DNA from: Mesorhabditis belari
Taxonomy: Eukaryota; Nematoda; Chromadorea; Rhabditida; Rhabditidae
NCBI GenBank assembly: GCA_958450365.1
Contig: CAUEEP010000089.1
Location: 248,001 to 312,000, forward strand
Direction of reading: 5' to 3'
DNA: 64,000 nt
Shown: positions 9,443 to 19,899 of the stretch, piece by piece
Layout: each line of letters opens with the position of its first letter
Numbering within the stretch: position 1 is the stretch's first letter
Program-made: the position numbers and the translations under genes
The notes under the pieces: generated by a model
Databases searched by the model: none
The model's input: the letters and a program-made list of their open reading frames with translations, nothing else
What the model was told of the DNA's origin: nothing

Positions 9443-11469
9443 ATGGCAAAATCTGATCAGTTTGAATTGGGAGAGTGTATTGGGCAAGGAACATTTGGAA
9501 AAGTGTATGAATTGTTTCGACACGAGCCGTTGGTTATTTTGTATCTATAAGTCGTAGCCGCTTACGAAATTCAGCCGCTAACGAATGAGGGTATTTCCGG
9601 GCATCCAATCAAAAAGTCACCCACATAAAAAATGTTCATAATACATATATTTTATAATAAATTTTTGAAATTAGCTCATTTGGTTCAGTAGAAAATTTTT
9701 TTTGAGCCCCCAAAGTTTAGGTTCAAAATGCCCTAAAATGGCTATAAAAATTTTTCTACTCAGCCAAAAAACTTGCCTAATGGCTCATTTTGTAGCCAAT
9801 TTGATGTAGTTTCTTAAAGTAAAGCTACATTGAACATTTGTTTTTCAAAGCTAGGAGAAAGAGGGCGAGGAACGACTTCAGTTGAACTCGGTCGCTGTTT
9901 TCACATTTGAGAATTGCCCTGAATTTGTTCCTCGCCCTCTTTCTCCTACTTTCAACGAAAAATTGTTTTAGATGGCTTTACTTTAAGAAACTACATCAAA
10001 TTGGCTACAAAATGAGCTATTAGACAAGTTTTTTGGCTGAGTAGAAAAATTTTTATAGCCATTTTAGGGCATTTTTGAACCTAAACTTTGGGGGCTCAAA
10101 AAAACTTTTCTACTGAACCAAATGAGCCAATTTCAAAAATTTATTATAAAATATATATATTATGAACATTTTTTATGTGGGTGACTTTTTGATTGGATGC
10201 CCGGAAATACCCTCATTCGTTAGCGGCTGAATTTCGTAAGCGGCTACGACATATACACTGCTATGTTCAACATTAAGTCTTCTGTAGAGGTTGCATTGTA
10301 CCATAAGCTTCTTTGTTTAGCCCAGCTGTCATCAAATATATGTTTTGTGGGAATGCTATACAATTGAAGATCTTCAAAAATGAATGTGAAGCCTTGAAGA
10401 GGATCTATCATGAAAATGTGGTCCGATTGTATCGATATACAGAAGAAGAAGATAGAGTGGGAATTGTAATGGAATATTGTCAGAGGGGGCCACTCAAGGG
10501 AGGTTGGGATTGGACTGGCATTGTTAGATCTTAGAGTTTAGCGATTCTTGATGCAACAATTACATATTCAATGAACACTGTTCTCACCTGGGGAATCCAA
10601 TTATTTGATGCCATTGATCACATGTATCAGAAACACAAACTGGTACATCGAAATATCAAACCACACAAGTAATATTTAGTGGTATAATGTCGAAGTTGAA
10701 TCCATTTATAGCATTCTCGTGACCCATGATTACCAGCTGAAAATTGGTGGCTTTAAATTGGTAACTGTAGTGGAAGCTGAAACTGAAGATGGGGAGCTTG
10801 TTGGAACACCACGGTATATGAGTCCACCTGAAATGAAAGTGGATGGAGTACAACGGGATGTTTATGAACAAATAAAGGAGGCTGATATATTGGTTAGTTT
10901 TACACTCATTTCTATCCAATGATAATATATATTCATTCCAGGATTCCCATCGAAATGATGTCTACAGTCTGGGACTTGTTATGTGGGAAATCATCGAAAG
11001 GAGGTAGCATGTTTAAATAGCGACCTCCTTTGAGATATAACTAAAACTTCAAAAGAATATTTTTATTATTTTAGAACTATTTTCACAAACTATGAGATGC
11101 CTGGAGGGTTTGGTTTGTTAGCTCGTGACCAATTATTGTTTGATATTGCACTCAAACGTGTTACGGAAATCGAATCACCTGAATGTCAATCAGAAATTCA
11201 GGAAATCATCTTGAGGTTTGGCTTCAAGATTTTTTTATATTCTAAGAATCCTTCTATCAGATGTACCAACTTTCAACGTATTCTTCGTCCACCAGCCTCT
11301 GAAGTTTTGGATTTCCTTAAAACATATAAAGTAAGCTTTTCCCAAAAGAATTTCATTTTCACGTCTATTATTATATCGGGTTGGGAAGTATGAAACTACC
11401 TTTTATTCCTATTTCCTTATTCTACCATAAAAATAACTAAAATTTTCATGGTTTATTTAGAATTCTTAG
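9443..11469 (+). CDS. KIN copy c: kinase-like protein with degenerate catalytic motifs (pseudokinase)
   Basis: Exons: 9443-9528, 10321-10502, 10542-10668, 10712-10892, 10942-11003, 11075-11215, 11261-11330 and 11461-11469. All junctions keep frame, giving about 285 residues. The P-loop GQGTFGKVY, the AVIK lysine and the FKNECEAL glutamate are present. The catalytic loop reads HRNIKPHN instead of HRDIKPDN and the metal motif reads GGFKLV instead of GDFGLV, so both catalytic aspartates are lost. The frame stays open through RPPASEVLDFL to a final Asn-Ser-stop exon. Stop codons between 10503 and 10541 fall in the 39-base intron. Intron 1 carries a 702-base foldback element. The KAP gene downstream (12,535) is truncated. 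Confidence 0.75.
9550..10251. mobile_element. Foldback (long inverted repeat) element
   Basis: Two arms of about 320 bases (9550-9873 and 9927-10251) are near-perfect reverse complements around a loop of about 50 bases. The outer ends read GTCGTAGCCGCTTACG and its complement. TATA flanks both sides (9546-9549 and 10252-10255), consistent with a 4-base target duplication. Other KIN copies have no such insertion in this intron. It encodes no protein, so it is non-autonomous. Confidence 0.85.
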
Positions 11470-12444
11470 GACTACCATATCTCCGGACAAACAACTCCAA
11501 AATAAGTGTTCTCTCAACGTAAACTGTTTGAACGCCCACTCTCTGGCATACAGCTCTGGCATATTTTTGGTTCAATTACCCAAGTATGAAATGTATTTCT
11601 CCAAAATAACTCCAAAACCTGCAGTATTTTTCTCGTTCTTTGAACCACGAAATTTGCGGAGATTTTAAAGCTAGCTATTTTAAAGTTTCCCCTGTATATT
11701 TTGACGGAAAGAAGAACTTTTGTGATGGAACACGGATTTTGTGCAGGTGAACATAAGTCAACTTCAGCCCGGACGTTCTCATCTATTTTTATGATAAAAC
11801 ATTTTATTCTCCAACTTTAAAATTTTTCTGTGAGAATAGCTGAGAGAGGCCGAATTCAAGTTGATTGATGTTCATATGGCATGTAAATCGGTGTTCCATC
11901 ACAAAAGTTCCTTTTATCAAAATATATTGGGGAAACTTTCCAATAGCCAGCCTTAAAATTTCAACAAATTTCATGTTTAAAACAATTAAAAAAAGCGCTT
12001 CCTGGTGATGATTGCCACGCCGAACTGCGGACTAACATCTCCAAAATAAGCGTTCTCTGGGTGAAACATGCCTAAACGCCCACTCTCTGGCATAGCTTTC
12101 TTTGGTTTCTATTCTATCCATTTTAATGGTAAAATAGGTAAATAGGAGTAAAGGGAAATTTCGTAGTTCAAACAACGAGAAAAATGCTGCAGAAAAGCGA
12201 GTTAGTTTGTAGAAATACATTTCATACTTGGGTAATTGAACCAAACATAGCCGGCTGTATGCCAGAGAGTGGGCGTTTAGGGAGTTTACGCTGAGAGAAC
12301 ACTTATTTTCGAGATGTTTGTCCGAAGATTTGGTAGTCCTAAGAATTCTGCATAAACCATGGAAATTCTAGTTATTTTAGAGGTTATTTTAAATGAGTAA
12401 CTAGGAGTAAATGGGAATTTGCGAAGTTGCATACTTCCCAACCG
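11377..12444. repeat. KIN-KAP spacer inverted-repeat element, copy c
   Basis: The left end is GGTTGGGAAGTATG at about 11,379 and the right end is its complement at about 12,430-12,443. The arms continue inward through the words AGAATTCTTAGGACTACC and ACGCCCACTCTCTGGCAT, which reappear inverted at the other side. The left arm contains the last KIN exon (11,461-11,469). The same element lies between KIN and KAP in the other modules. Confidence 0.7.
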
Positions 12445-12534
12445 AATAGTTGAGTAAGTTTCCTTTTTGTTGAAATTTTATACTTCTGAAATATAATAAC
12501 CTAGGCAGATGAATTCATCTCTTCACTCCCTTTT

Positions 12535-12717
12535 ATGCCCACAGAAGATAAAAACCAAAAAGAACTGATGAAACCAATTGGATTTAATGATAGAAAAAAG
12601 TGGGTTATGGTTGAATCTGAAGAAAGGAAATATGAAAATAGACTCGACGGGGCGAGCATTTGGCAAATTCCAGAAATCAAGAGAATAATGCGAGATAAAC
12701 TCGGAAGTCAATTCTAG
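12535..12717 (+). pseudogene. Truncated KAP copy c
   Basis: It starts with the conserved KAP N-terminus (MPTEDKNQKELMKPIGF) and continues for about 55 codons. It then switches at about 12,705 into the upstream flank of the next kinase gene (same junction word GTCAATTCTA as at 8,760) and stops at 12,717. The deletion removed about 470 codons. The remaining peptide is 60 residues. Confidence 0.85.
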
Positions 12718-12719
12718 GC

Positions 12720-13132
12720 TTCTCATACATGTGGAATTTTTATTTATTCAGCTAACTTTTTAAATTTTGCTCCAAAATGTCCTGAATGTTTTCTTCCTGA
12801 AATAGTTTGGAATTTGGCTCCTAGTGATGATTATAAAAAACCGCAATGTTATTTGTGGCTCATAAAGCCGTTTTTGGATTAAGTCAAATTTCAGAAAAAA
12901 AGTATTCAATGAACTAATAAGATACAGTTTATTGTTATCATATCCCTCTCCTTTTTCTAAAACCCAGAATCAATCAATCTGGGAATAGAGTGGAGAGAAG
13001 AAAGAAATAAGGCATCTCTTCCTTGCAAAAGTTTTTGCCCTCACATTTTAGCTGCTTCTCGAATTCTCATTTCATCTCCTCTTTTAGATTTTATATCATT
13101 AGTTCTTTAGGTTAAAGCCTTATCTGGGAAAA
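12720..13132 (+). promoter_or_regulatory. KIN upstream block, copy d
   Basis: This conserved 5' flank is shared with other KIN copies. It ends in the T-rich acceptor-like TTAGTTCTTTAG at about 13,099-13,110, a candidate trans-splice acceptor. No ORF lies in it. Confidence 0.4.
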
Positions 13133-14453
13133 ACGACAACATCTAATCAATTTGTTGAACGTTATATTGGGAATGGAGCAATGGGGCAAGTGTATGAATT
13201 GGTTGGACACGAACCGTTGGTTATTTCGAATCTATTCACTGCAGTGCTCAATATTTAGTCTTTTGTAGAGATTATATTCTACTATAAGCATCTTTGTTTA
13301 GCCCAGCTGTGATCAAATATATGCTTTGTGGTAGTGATGAACGATTGAAGTTCTTCAAAAATGAATGTGAAGCTTTGAAGAAGATCTATCATGTAAATGT
13401 GGTTCGATTGTATCGATACACAGAAGAAGGAATAAAAGTGGGAATTGTAATGGAATATTGTCAAAAGGGACCACTCAAGGGACAGATGGGACAGAAGGAA
13501 CAGAATGGAGGTTGTTATTGGACTGGTATTGTTATATCTTAGAGTTTAGTGATTCTTGAACCAAGAATTACATATTCAATGAACACTGTTCTCACCTGGG
13601 GAATCCAATTATTTGATGCCGTTGATCACATGTATCAGAAACACAGTTTGGTACATCGAGATATCAAACCAGAGAAGTAATATTAAGTGATATGAATGTC
13701 GAAGTTCAACTCATTTATAGCATTTTTGTGACCAATGAATACCAGCTGAAGATTGGTGACTTTGGATTGGTAAAAGTAGTGGGAGATGGAACTGTTGCGG
13801 GGACGCGTATGGGAACGCCACGATATATGAGTCCACCTGAGATGAAGGACGATGGGGTACGGAATGTTTGTCAACAAATAACGGAGCCTGATATATCGGT
13901 TAGTTTTAACTTCTTTTCTATCCCATGATAATATATATTCATTCCAGGATTCCCATCGAAATGATGTCTACAGTCTGGGACTTGTTATGTGGGAAATCAT
14001 CGAAAGGAGGTATTCATGTTTAAATAGTGACCTCCTTTCAGACATTAATAAGATTTCAAAACAACGTTTTCATTGTTTTAGAACCATTTTCACAAACTAT
14101 GAGTGGTCTGAAGTGTTTGATCGGGACCAATTATTGCTTGATATTATACCCAAACATCTTATTGAAATCGAATCACCGGAATGTCAATCAGAAATTCAAA
14201 AAATCGTCCTGAGGTTTGGATTCAAGACTTTCTTTTATATTTTAAGAACCCAACTGTCAGATGTGCTAACTTTCAACGTAGTGATCGTCCACCAGCTTCT
14301 GAAGTTTTGGATTTCCTTAAAACATATCAAGTAAGTTCATTTTCTCGTCTACTATTATATTCGGTTGGAAAGTATGAAACTACCTTTTATTCCCATTTTC
14401 TCATTCTACCATAAAAATAACTAAAATTTTCATGGTTTATTTAGAATTCTTAG
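13133..14453 (+). CDS. KIN copy d: protein kinase, apparent start codon loss
   Basis: Exons: 13133-13215, 13302-13510, 13550-13676, 13721-13898, 13948-14009, 14082-14213, 14261-14330 and 14445-14453, about 289 codons in frame. All catalytic motifs are present: GNGAMGQVY P-loop, AVIK, FKNECEAL, HRDIKPEN (Asn formed across the splice), GDFGLV, YMSPPE, DVYSLGLVMWEII and RPPASEVLDFL. The GDFGLV/YMSPPE/DVYSLGL pattern is closest to eIF2-alpha (PEK/GCN2) kinases. The codon aligned with the ATG of copies e and i is ACG at 13,133, with no in-frame ATG upstream of the P-loop. A 9-codon in-frame insertion rich in Gln/Gly lies just before the 39-base intron (13,511-13,549). KAP copy d follows on the same strand. 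Confidence 0.75.
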
Positions 14454-14858
14454 AACTTCTTTCTCTTTAGCTAACCTTAAAATTGAGCCGTGGCTAAAAT
14501 AACGAGAAAAAACTGCAGAAAAGCGAGTTAGTTTGTAGAAATGCATTTCATACTTGGGTAATTGAACCAAACATAGCCGGCTGTATGCCAGAGAGTGGGC
14601 GTTTAGGGAGTTTTCACTCAGATAACGCTTATTCTGGAGATGTTTGTCCGCAGTTCGGCGTGGAAATCACCACCAAGAAGTGCTTCTCTAATTGTTTTAA
14701 CCATGAATTTAGCTGAAATTTTAAGGTTAGCTATTTTACCAGAAAAATTCTGAAATTTTAATACTTGGTAGTTCCAAGAATTCTACATCAACCAGGAAAA
14801 TTCTAGTTAATATAATGATTAAATTAAGTAAATAGGAGTAAATGGGAATTAGCTACCG
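14362..14858. repeat. KIN-KAP spacer inverted-repeat element, copy d (shortened)
   Basis: The left end is CGGTTGGAAAGTATG at about 14,362. The arm words ATGCCAGAGAGTGGGCGTTTA and AATTCTTAG are present. The right end is eroded near GCTACCGAATAG (14,851-14,862). It is shorter than the other spacers, so it probably carries an internal deletion. Confidence 0.6.
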
Positions 14859-14947
14859 AATAGTTGAGTAAGTTTCCTTTTTTTGAAATTTAAAACGTCT
14901 CAAATATATTAAACTAGGCAAATCAATTCATCTCTTCACTTCCTTTT

Positions 14948-16519
14948 ATGCCCACAGAATGTGAAAACCAAAAAGAACTGATAAGACCAATTGGATTTGA
15001 TGATAGAAAAGAATGGGTTATGGTTGAATCTGAGGAAAGAAAATATGAAAAGAGATTCGATGAGGATATTGATCATGAAGGTATGAAAAAGATCACTTCA
15101 ATAATGCGAGCTAAACTCGGAACACTAAATTCTGTTGAAAGAGAGAAATTCTTCAAAGAAGCGCCAAATATTGTTTCAAGATTAAAAGAAGAAACTCAGA
15201 CATTCAAAGATGCTCGTTATAAGATTGAGGAAAGATTGAGGATAGAAGAAAAGAATGGAAAGCTACATGAGAAGGATATTTATGAAATATTTGAACTGTT
15301 TGTTTTGGGAGATTTTCAACAACAGCGCTGGCGGGAAGACATTGCTTTTGCAAGTCTTAAAAGTCACGAGGAGATTTGGATATCAAGTTTTGAAAATTGG
15401 GCGTCGTGTGAGAATCGGATTAACGATTTGAAAAAAATAAAAAGAGAGAAATACACAACAAATTTTTCTTTTCGATGTTTTATTTCTCAATTGACTGGTG
15501 AGGGATGGATTCATCTAAAAAAGGATAAGTTTGTAAGTGAAGACTTAAGATTATGGAAAGAAATACCAGGACAATGGGTAGACAATCCAAGAGCTGAAAT
15601 CTGGTGCTATGAGATTAAAAATGAAGATAAAAAGCATGAATTGCTTCATTTCTCCCATTACAAACAAATCCCTCTTGAACTAATAATGGAGGCATTTAAA
15701 AAACAACAAAAAAGAATGGAAACGATCATAAAATTAAACTTCAAATATCTGATTTCAATAGAAGATTCGGAGAAGAATAATGTTCCATTTAATATTCAAT
15801 CAATTCTTGGTGCATCTTATAAGCCCCATCCCTTCCCCCACTACATATTCCAAATAAGAAATCCTCCTCGTTCAGTTTGTCAAAAAAATCATTCAGGGAA
15901 ATGTGAAATAGATGGGTTTAGAAAATTGGAAGGATGGTCAGATCTACCTAAAGAATTGCATATTCCAATATGTGGTAAAATCACGGAAAATGAGGTTTTG
16001 GCTCTGGACAGTTACCTGGATTGTATAGTTTCTTATAAAGTTCGGACTGTTCTTTCCATGAGACACCCATTTCTATTTCATTGCTGTCAAAATCTTCTAG
16101 AGATTCCATTTTTGATTCTCTTGGATCATCCACATAATTATGAAAATCGGGAAAGTATTCCTGCATTTGATTTCAGGAAGAAACTTCATCATATTGATGT
16201 TGGAGTATTAAGAGAATACTTTGAAGCGTCAAAGCTCAATGCTAGGGTTTATGCATTGATCAAGGGTGATGGATGGACCTTCATCCGCTTGATTGATTAT
16301 CAAGGGAATCCAAAAACAGAATGGCTTGAGTTTGAGAATCTGGCCGAATTCGCCTTCCTATTCACTGACCAACAGGAGAAGCGAGACTTAGTAGTTGAAG
16401 ATACAGAAGTTACCAAAAAAGAAAGACAAAGAAAAAATCCTCTGTTGCTGCTGTTGTTGCTCTGTATCCTAATCCTAGTCTTCCTGATTTCACAATTTCC
16501 AGAGTTTTTATATTACTAG
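14948..16519 (+). CDS. KAP copy d: full-length protein of unknown family with C-terminal membrane anchor
   Basis: Single-exon ORF of 523 residues with no signal peptide. The layout, with approximate residues, is as follows. A highly conserved N-terminus (1-40). A helical, charged region including EAPNIVSRLKEETQTFKD (70-180). A FRCFISQLTGEGWIHI block (about 178). An FSHYKQIPLELI helix (about 238). A variable linker (about 290). FPHYIFQIRNPP then CQKNHSGKC (C-x3-H-x3-C, possible metal site, about 300-320). HPFLFHCCQNLLEIPFLILLDHP (about 375-395). IRLIDYQGNPKTEWLEF (about 455). The last 30 residues are a Leu/Ile/Val transmembrane stretch after a basic patch, typical of a tail-anchored protein. 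I recognise no known family. The copies at 36.7 and 58.5 kb lack this anchor. An AATAAA lies at 16,580. Confidence 0.85.
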   Translation: MPTECENQKELIRPIGFDDRKEWVMVESEERKYEKRFDEDIDHEGMKKITSIMRAKLGTLNSVEREKFFKEAPNIVSRLKEETQTFKDARYKIEERLRIEEKNGKLHEKDIYEIFELFVLGDFQQQRWREDIAFASLKSHEEIWISSFENWASCENRINDLKKIKREKYTTNFSFRCFISQLTGEGWIHLKKDKFVSEDLRLWKEIPGQWVDNPRAEIWCYEIKNEDKKHELLHFSHYKQIPLELIMEAFKKQQKRMETIIKLNFKYLISIEDSEKNNVPFNIQSILGASYKPHPFPHYIFQIRNPPRSVCQKNHSGKCEIDGFRKLEGWSDLPKELHIPICGKITENEVLALDSYLDCIVSYKVRTVLSMRHPFLFHCCQNLLEIPFLILLDHPHNYENRESIPAFDFRKKLHHIDVGVLREYFEASKLNARVYALIKGDGWTFIRLIDYQGNPKTEWLEFENLAEFAFLFTDQQEKRDLVVEDTEVTKKERQRKNPLLLLLLLCILILVFLISQFPEFLYY

Positions 16520-16579
16520 TAGAATTTCTAAACTCGATCCATCTTTATGCCACTTGTTTTCTTTCTTCTTCTTCAAATG

Positions 16580-16585
16580 AATAAA
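16580..16585 (+). terminator. Polyadenylation signal of KAP copy d
   Basis: AATAAA about 60 bases after the KAP stop, in a stretch (GAATGAATAAAGTATTTA) conserved after KAP genes and fragments, for example at about 49,575 and 50,190. Confidence 0.6.
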
Positions 16586-16619
16586 GTATTTATCGAAATT
16601 TTTCCGTTTTGCACGTTTC

Positions 16620-16990
16620 TCATTCTTGCAATGTTCACGAAACCCACCATAAAACGTATTTTCGGCCCCCTCTCAGAAATAAATGCGATTTTCAGATTAA
16701 CGCACACAAATAAGAGAAAGCTTCTAAACCAGATTTTCACCAAGAGGAGAATTGGAGAATTGGATTGAAACTTTTATAATTTTCATAAACATTTTCAAAA
16801 TCATCATTTTATTCTAAAAGATGTTCCCAAAACTCACCATAAAACGTTCTTTGTGCCCCCTGTCAGTAGTGAATTCGATTTTCTGATGAACACACAGAAA
16901 TAAGAGAAACCAGATTTTCACCAAAAGGAGAATTGGAATCAAACTTTTAAAATCTTCATAAACATTTTCAAACTTATTATAAAAGATGAA
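16620..16990 (+). repeat. KAP 3' flank repeat, two tandem copies
   Basis: A block containing CATAAAACGT, GCCCCCTCTCAG, AATAAATGCGATTTTCAG and ACACACAAATAAGAGAAA occurs at about 16,622-16,770 and again at 16,815-16,945. Single copies follow other KAP pieces (about 50,230-50,420 and 60,200-60,330) and, inverted, at 22,290-22,440. No protein is encoded. Confidence 0.65.
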
Positions 16991-17480
16991 ACATGGCCAA
17001 TGTGCTCAAACCTAGTTATTAATTCATTTTAGTTTTTCCACTATTTTCTCTCAATTTTAAACGGATTTCTGTTTCTTTTTCATTCTGTAGATATTCATTT
17101 ACATCCATAGTCAATAAATTCATTATTCTCATTGATATGTTATTACTAAACGCAGAAAAAAAAAACCGAAGTTTGTAAAATTCACAAATTTACAAACAAC
17201 GATGAGAAAAGAAAGAATGAGCACCAATAAATGAAGGAAACCCGTAAAAGGGAAGGAAACAATAACAGGAGAACCGGTGTATTCATAAAAATGGAGAAAT
17301 ATCAAAACAATTGAGTGCTGAGCTGTGTTTTCGGGAGTTGGATGTGATAGTTGGGAAACTTTGCTTCAGGACGGTACCTTTCCCTTATGTTTACATGAGC
17401 TTTGGTCACATTTTAGCTCCGTGAATTGCTCTGTGAATCTGAATTGCTGAAAGGAAAGAAGCATAATAGTTAGACAACCT
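16991..17480. repeat. Second module-flank repeat (17.1-17.35 kb)
   Basis: The stretch around 17,150-17,345 (AATAAATGAAGGAAACCCGT and following) recurs at about 60,530-60,700 and inverted at 21,890-22,080. It belongs to the dispersed sequence that travels with the KIN-KAP array. No gene seen. Confidence 0.55.
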
Positions 17481-17706
17481 ACCGTAAATACTGTAATTGG
17501 ACCCCATGGGGTACTATTTTTTCCCTCCCCCTCTAGGGTGGGGTACTATTAGAGGGTGGGGCACTATTAGAGGGTGGGTTACTATTTTACACCACTATTC
17601 AAGTTACCAAATCAGGATACATTCAAATAATTTGTTCAAAAGCAAACTTTTTCTTTAGTTTTTATTGGTTTTAACCATTTGAAAAATTAACAGCAAAAAA
17701 CAAAAA

Positions 17707-19489
17707 CAACTAACAAGCAAAATCAATAGAAACATCCGAATCAATGAATTCATCATTTTCTTGATCATCAATTCCTCGATGTCCTTGAAATCCCGTCGAT
17801 GCGAGCGGCTCCAAGAGGTCCTCGATTTCCGTCTCTGTCCGAGCATTTCTCATCGCCTGTAAGTACAATAGATTAAAGATAAATGAATCGATTAAATCGA
17901 TAATTACAAAGATAATTAAATTAATAAATCGAACCTGCAATCCTGAAGGAATCGGTCCATCCGGCTTGAAACAATTAATCAAATCATCTTCATCTCCATT
18001 TAAGGCAATGCCGATCCCACAAGCCTTGAATGATTTTCGAATCATGTCTTCGGTAATTCGCCCCCACGCTTCCAGGATCCAACCCAAGTAGATTTCCATT
18101 GATGGTGATTTGGGGTTCCCGCCGCCGGTGCCGTCTTTTCGTGATCGCGTCAAATCGGGAGCCGATATCAAGATCCAATCCTCGATTGCTGGCGAATGTA
18201 GGCCTTGAATGGGGCATTCCATGAAACGTCGGCTGGCTGAAGATATTTTGTCGTGCCACCGGGAACATAGGCACAATCCATCTTTAACTTCTCTAGACAT
18301 TCCTTTGTCGATTCACTTTTGTGGGCAGGGTGTTGATCCCAAACAAGGAGTGATCGTTCCTTTTTATTGAAGAATCCAAGTCTACCGAAAGAGCGTTGCA
18401 AGTATTCCGCCGTGATTCCATTATCGAAGCACTTGTTTTTTTTCTCTTTCCAACAGAGCAATAACTTCGATTGAAACTTTGTCTCGATTTTTTTGTCCAT
18501 CGTTTTTCGAGGCATCACGACAAAAGGGCGCAACTTTTTCCCATCGGAACGAGCAGTAAGCATCACGGATATATTCATTTTCTCGTAGCCGATAATTACA
18601 AAGATAATTAAATTAATAAATCGAACCTGCAATCCTGAAGGAATCTGAAGTTGGTGAGAACACCAACTTCTTTGGCTCCAATCGCTTCGATGCACTTGCT
18701 CGTCGAAGCATCCAGCCAAACCGCCGTCTCATCGCAAGCAACAATGTGCTTGTAATCGCCTTCTTTGATTGTCTTGTTCAGCCTCAGAATGTGCTCGACG
18801 ATCGCCTTCTCAAATTCGCTTGGCAGCTTTTGGCAAGTTGTTGTTGGTGCCCTCAAAGAAAGTTGGTGGCGCCTCAAGAACGACTCCATCCAGCCATGGC
18901 TTCTTTTGAAAGAGATTTCAGCTTTTTCGAATCGATTGGCCGCTTCATTCCAGATAATCCGGCGTGTCACTCGTTTCTTCTCGGCTCGACGATCCCGTAT
19001 CCATTCAGCCAAACCGATATCAATCTCGTCCGAGTTCAAGTGGCGTCCGGCTCCATTGAGTCTCTTGCGTCTTCCGTGGACTTTCTCAAGCTCGATTTCT
19101 TGTTTGATGTAGGAACGCACACATTTTCGATCAATGTTATAGAATGCAGCGGCTGCTTTGATCGAAACATCATTGCCCATCTTTGCAACAGCCAATTTCG
19201 TTTTCACGTCAATGGCCTTTTTCTTTTTCTTTGTAGGTAGCTCATCCGATTCACTTGAAGATCCTTCAACTTCAGCGTTGACCGAGCTCCCGTTGGCATC
19301 TTGCTCGGCTCGTTCATCACGCGGTTCTTTGAAGAATTCCCTGTGTTCTTCGTGTTCGCAACGAGCCCGATATTCCTCAAATCCATCGAGCGATCTTCCA
19401 TCGAGATTCATATCTGAAAAAATAAAATTAATAAAGTAAAAAAGGCGGGGGTGGCTACTCTGCGCCAAATTCTTTGCGCAACTCGCCAT
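17707..19489 (-). pseudogene. Tigger/pogo transposase (CENP-B-type HTH plus DDE), inactivated
   Basis: The coding sequence reads from about 19,412 (ATG of MNLDGRSLDGFEEY). It has a lysine-rich segment, then a helix-turn-helix region (DVSIKAAAAFYNIDRKCVRSY) and a second HTH (RRIIWNEAANRF, then KRSHGWMESFLRRH), the CENP-B/pogo arrangement. The DDE core follows: CDETAVWLDAST (first Asp), then after a disruption SVMLTARSDGKKLRPFVV, LLVWDQHPAHKS (second Asp), and YVPGGTTKYLQPADVS (third acidic residue region). A 56-base internal duplication at 18,590-18,645 interrupts the core and a frame slip occurs near 18,190. The last exon follows an intron (17,870-17,935) and ends at 17,710. Confidence 0.85.
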
Positions 19490-19736
19490 AGCTTTCTGCT
19501 AAGTGGGCCAATCTTTATGATTTTGGTGTTGCTTTATTGTACTTGTTGAGATCTACAATCATAAAGCTTGGCCCACTTAGAAGAAAGTTATGGCAAGCTG
19601 TGCAAAAAATTTGGCGCAAAGTAGCCAGCCCAAATTTAAAAACAACAAATTTATGGGATAAAATTAAAAATACAAACGATTTCTGAAAATACATGAAAAT
19701 TTTCTGCTTTAAAAGCGTTGTTTGTAATTACGCGTT

Positions 19737-19899
19737 AGGTGGGGTGGGGTACTATTAGAGGGGTGGGGTACTATTAGAGGGGTGGGGTACTATTAGAGGG
19801 ATGGGGTACTATTAGAGGGGTGGGGTATTATTTTTTCCCTCCCCTCTAGGGTGGGGTACTATTAGAGGGGGGGGGGTACTATTAGAGGGGTGGGGTACT
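19737..19899. repeat. Subterminal tandem repeats of the Tigger element
   Basis: About six to seven copies of a 17-18 base unit, GGGGTACTATTAGAGGG, in direct orientation and ending at the right terminal repeat. Two or three copies lie at the left end (about 17,510-17,585). They may be transposase binding sites. Confidence 0.75.

Noticed and set aside
10503..10541. TAG codon in kinase copy c (and equivalents in copies d and e) as evidence of pseudogenes
   Set aside because: The stops fall in a constant 39-base GT...AG segment whose removal restores normal kinase spacing. The divergent copy has a clear intron at the same site.
14261..14975. Splicing of the last kinase exon directly into KAP to make one fusion protein
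   Set aside because: KAP has an acceptor-like CCCACAG at its start, but joining it to kinase exon 7 (ending in phase 0) gives an immediate frame mismatch and stop. A conserved Asn-Ser-stop exon lies in between.
18746..19240. Long plus-strand ORFs at 18.7-19.4 kb
   Set aside because: They are antisense to the Tigger transposase, which has recognisable motifs on the minus strand.
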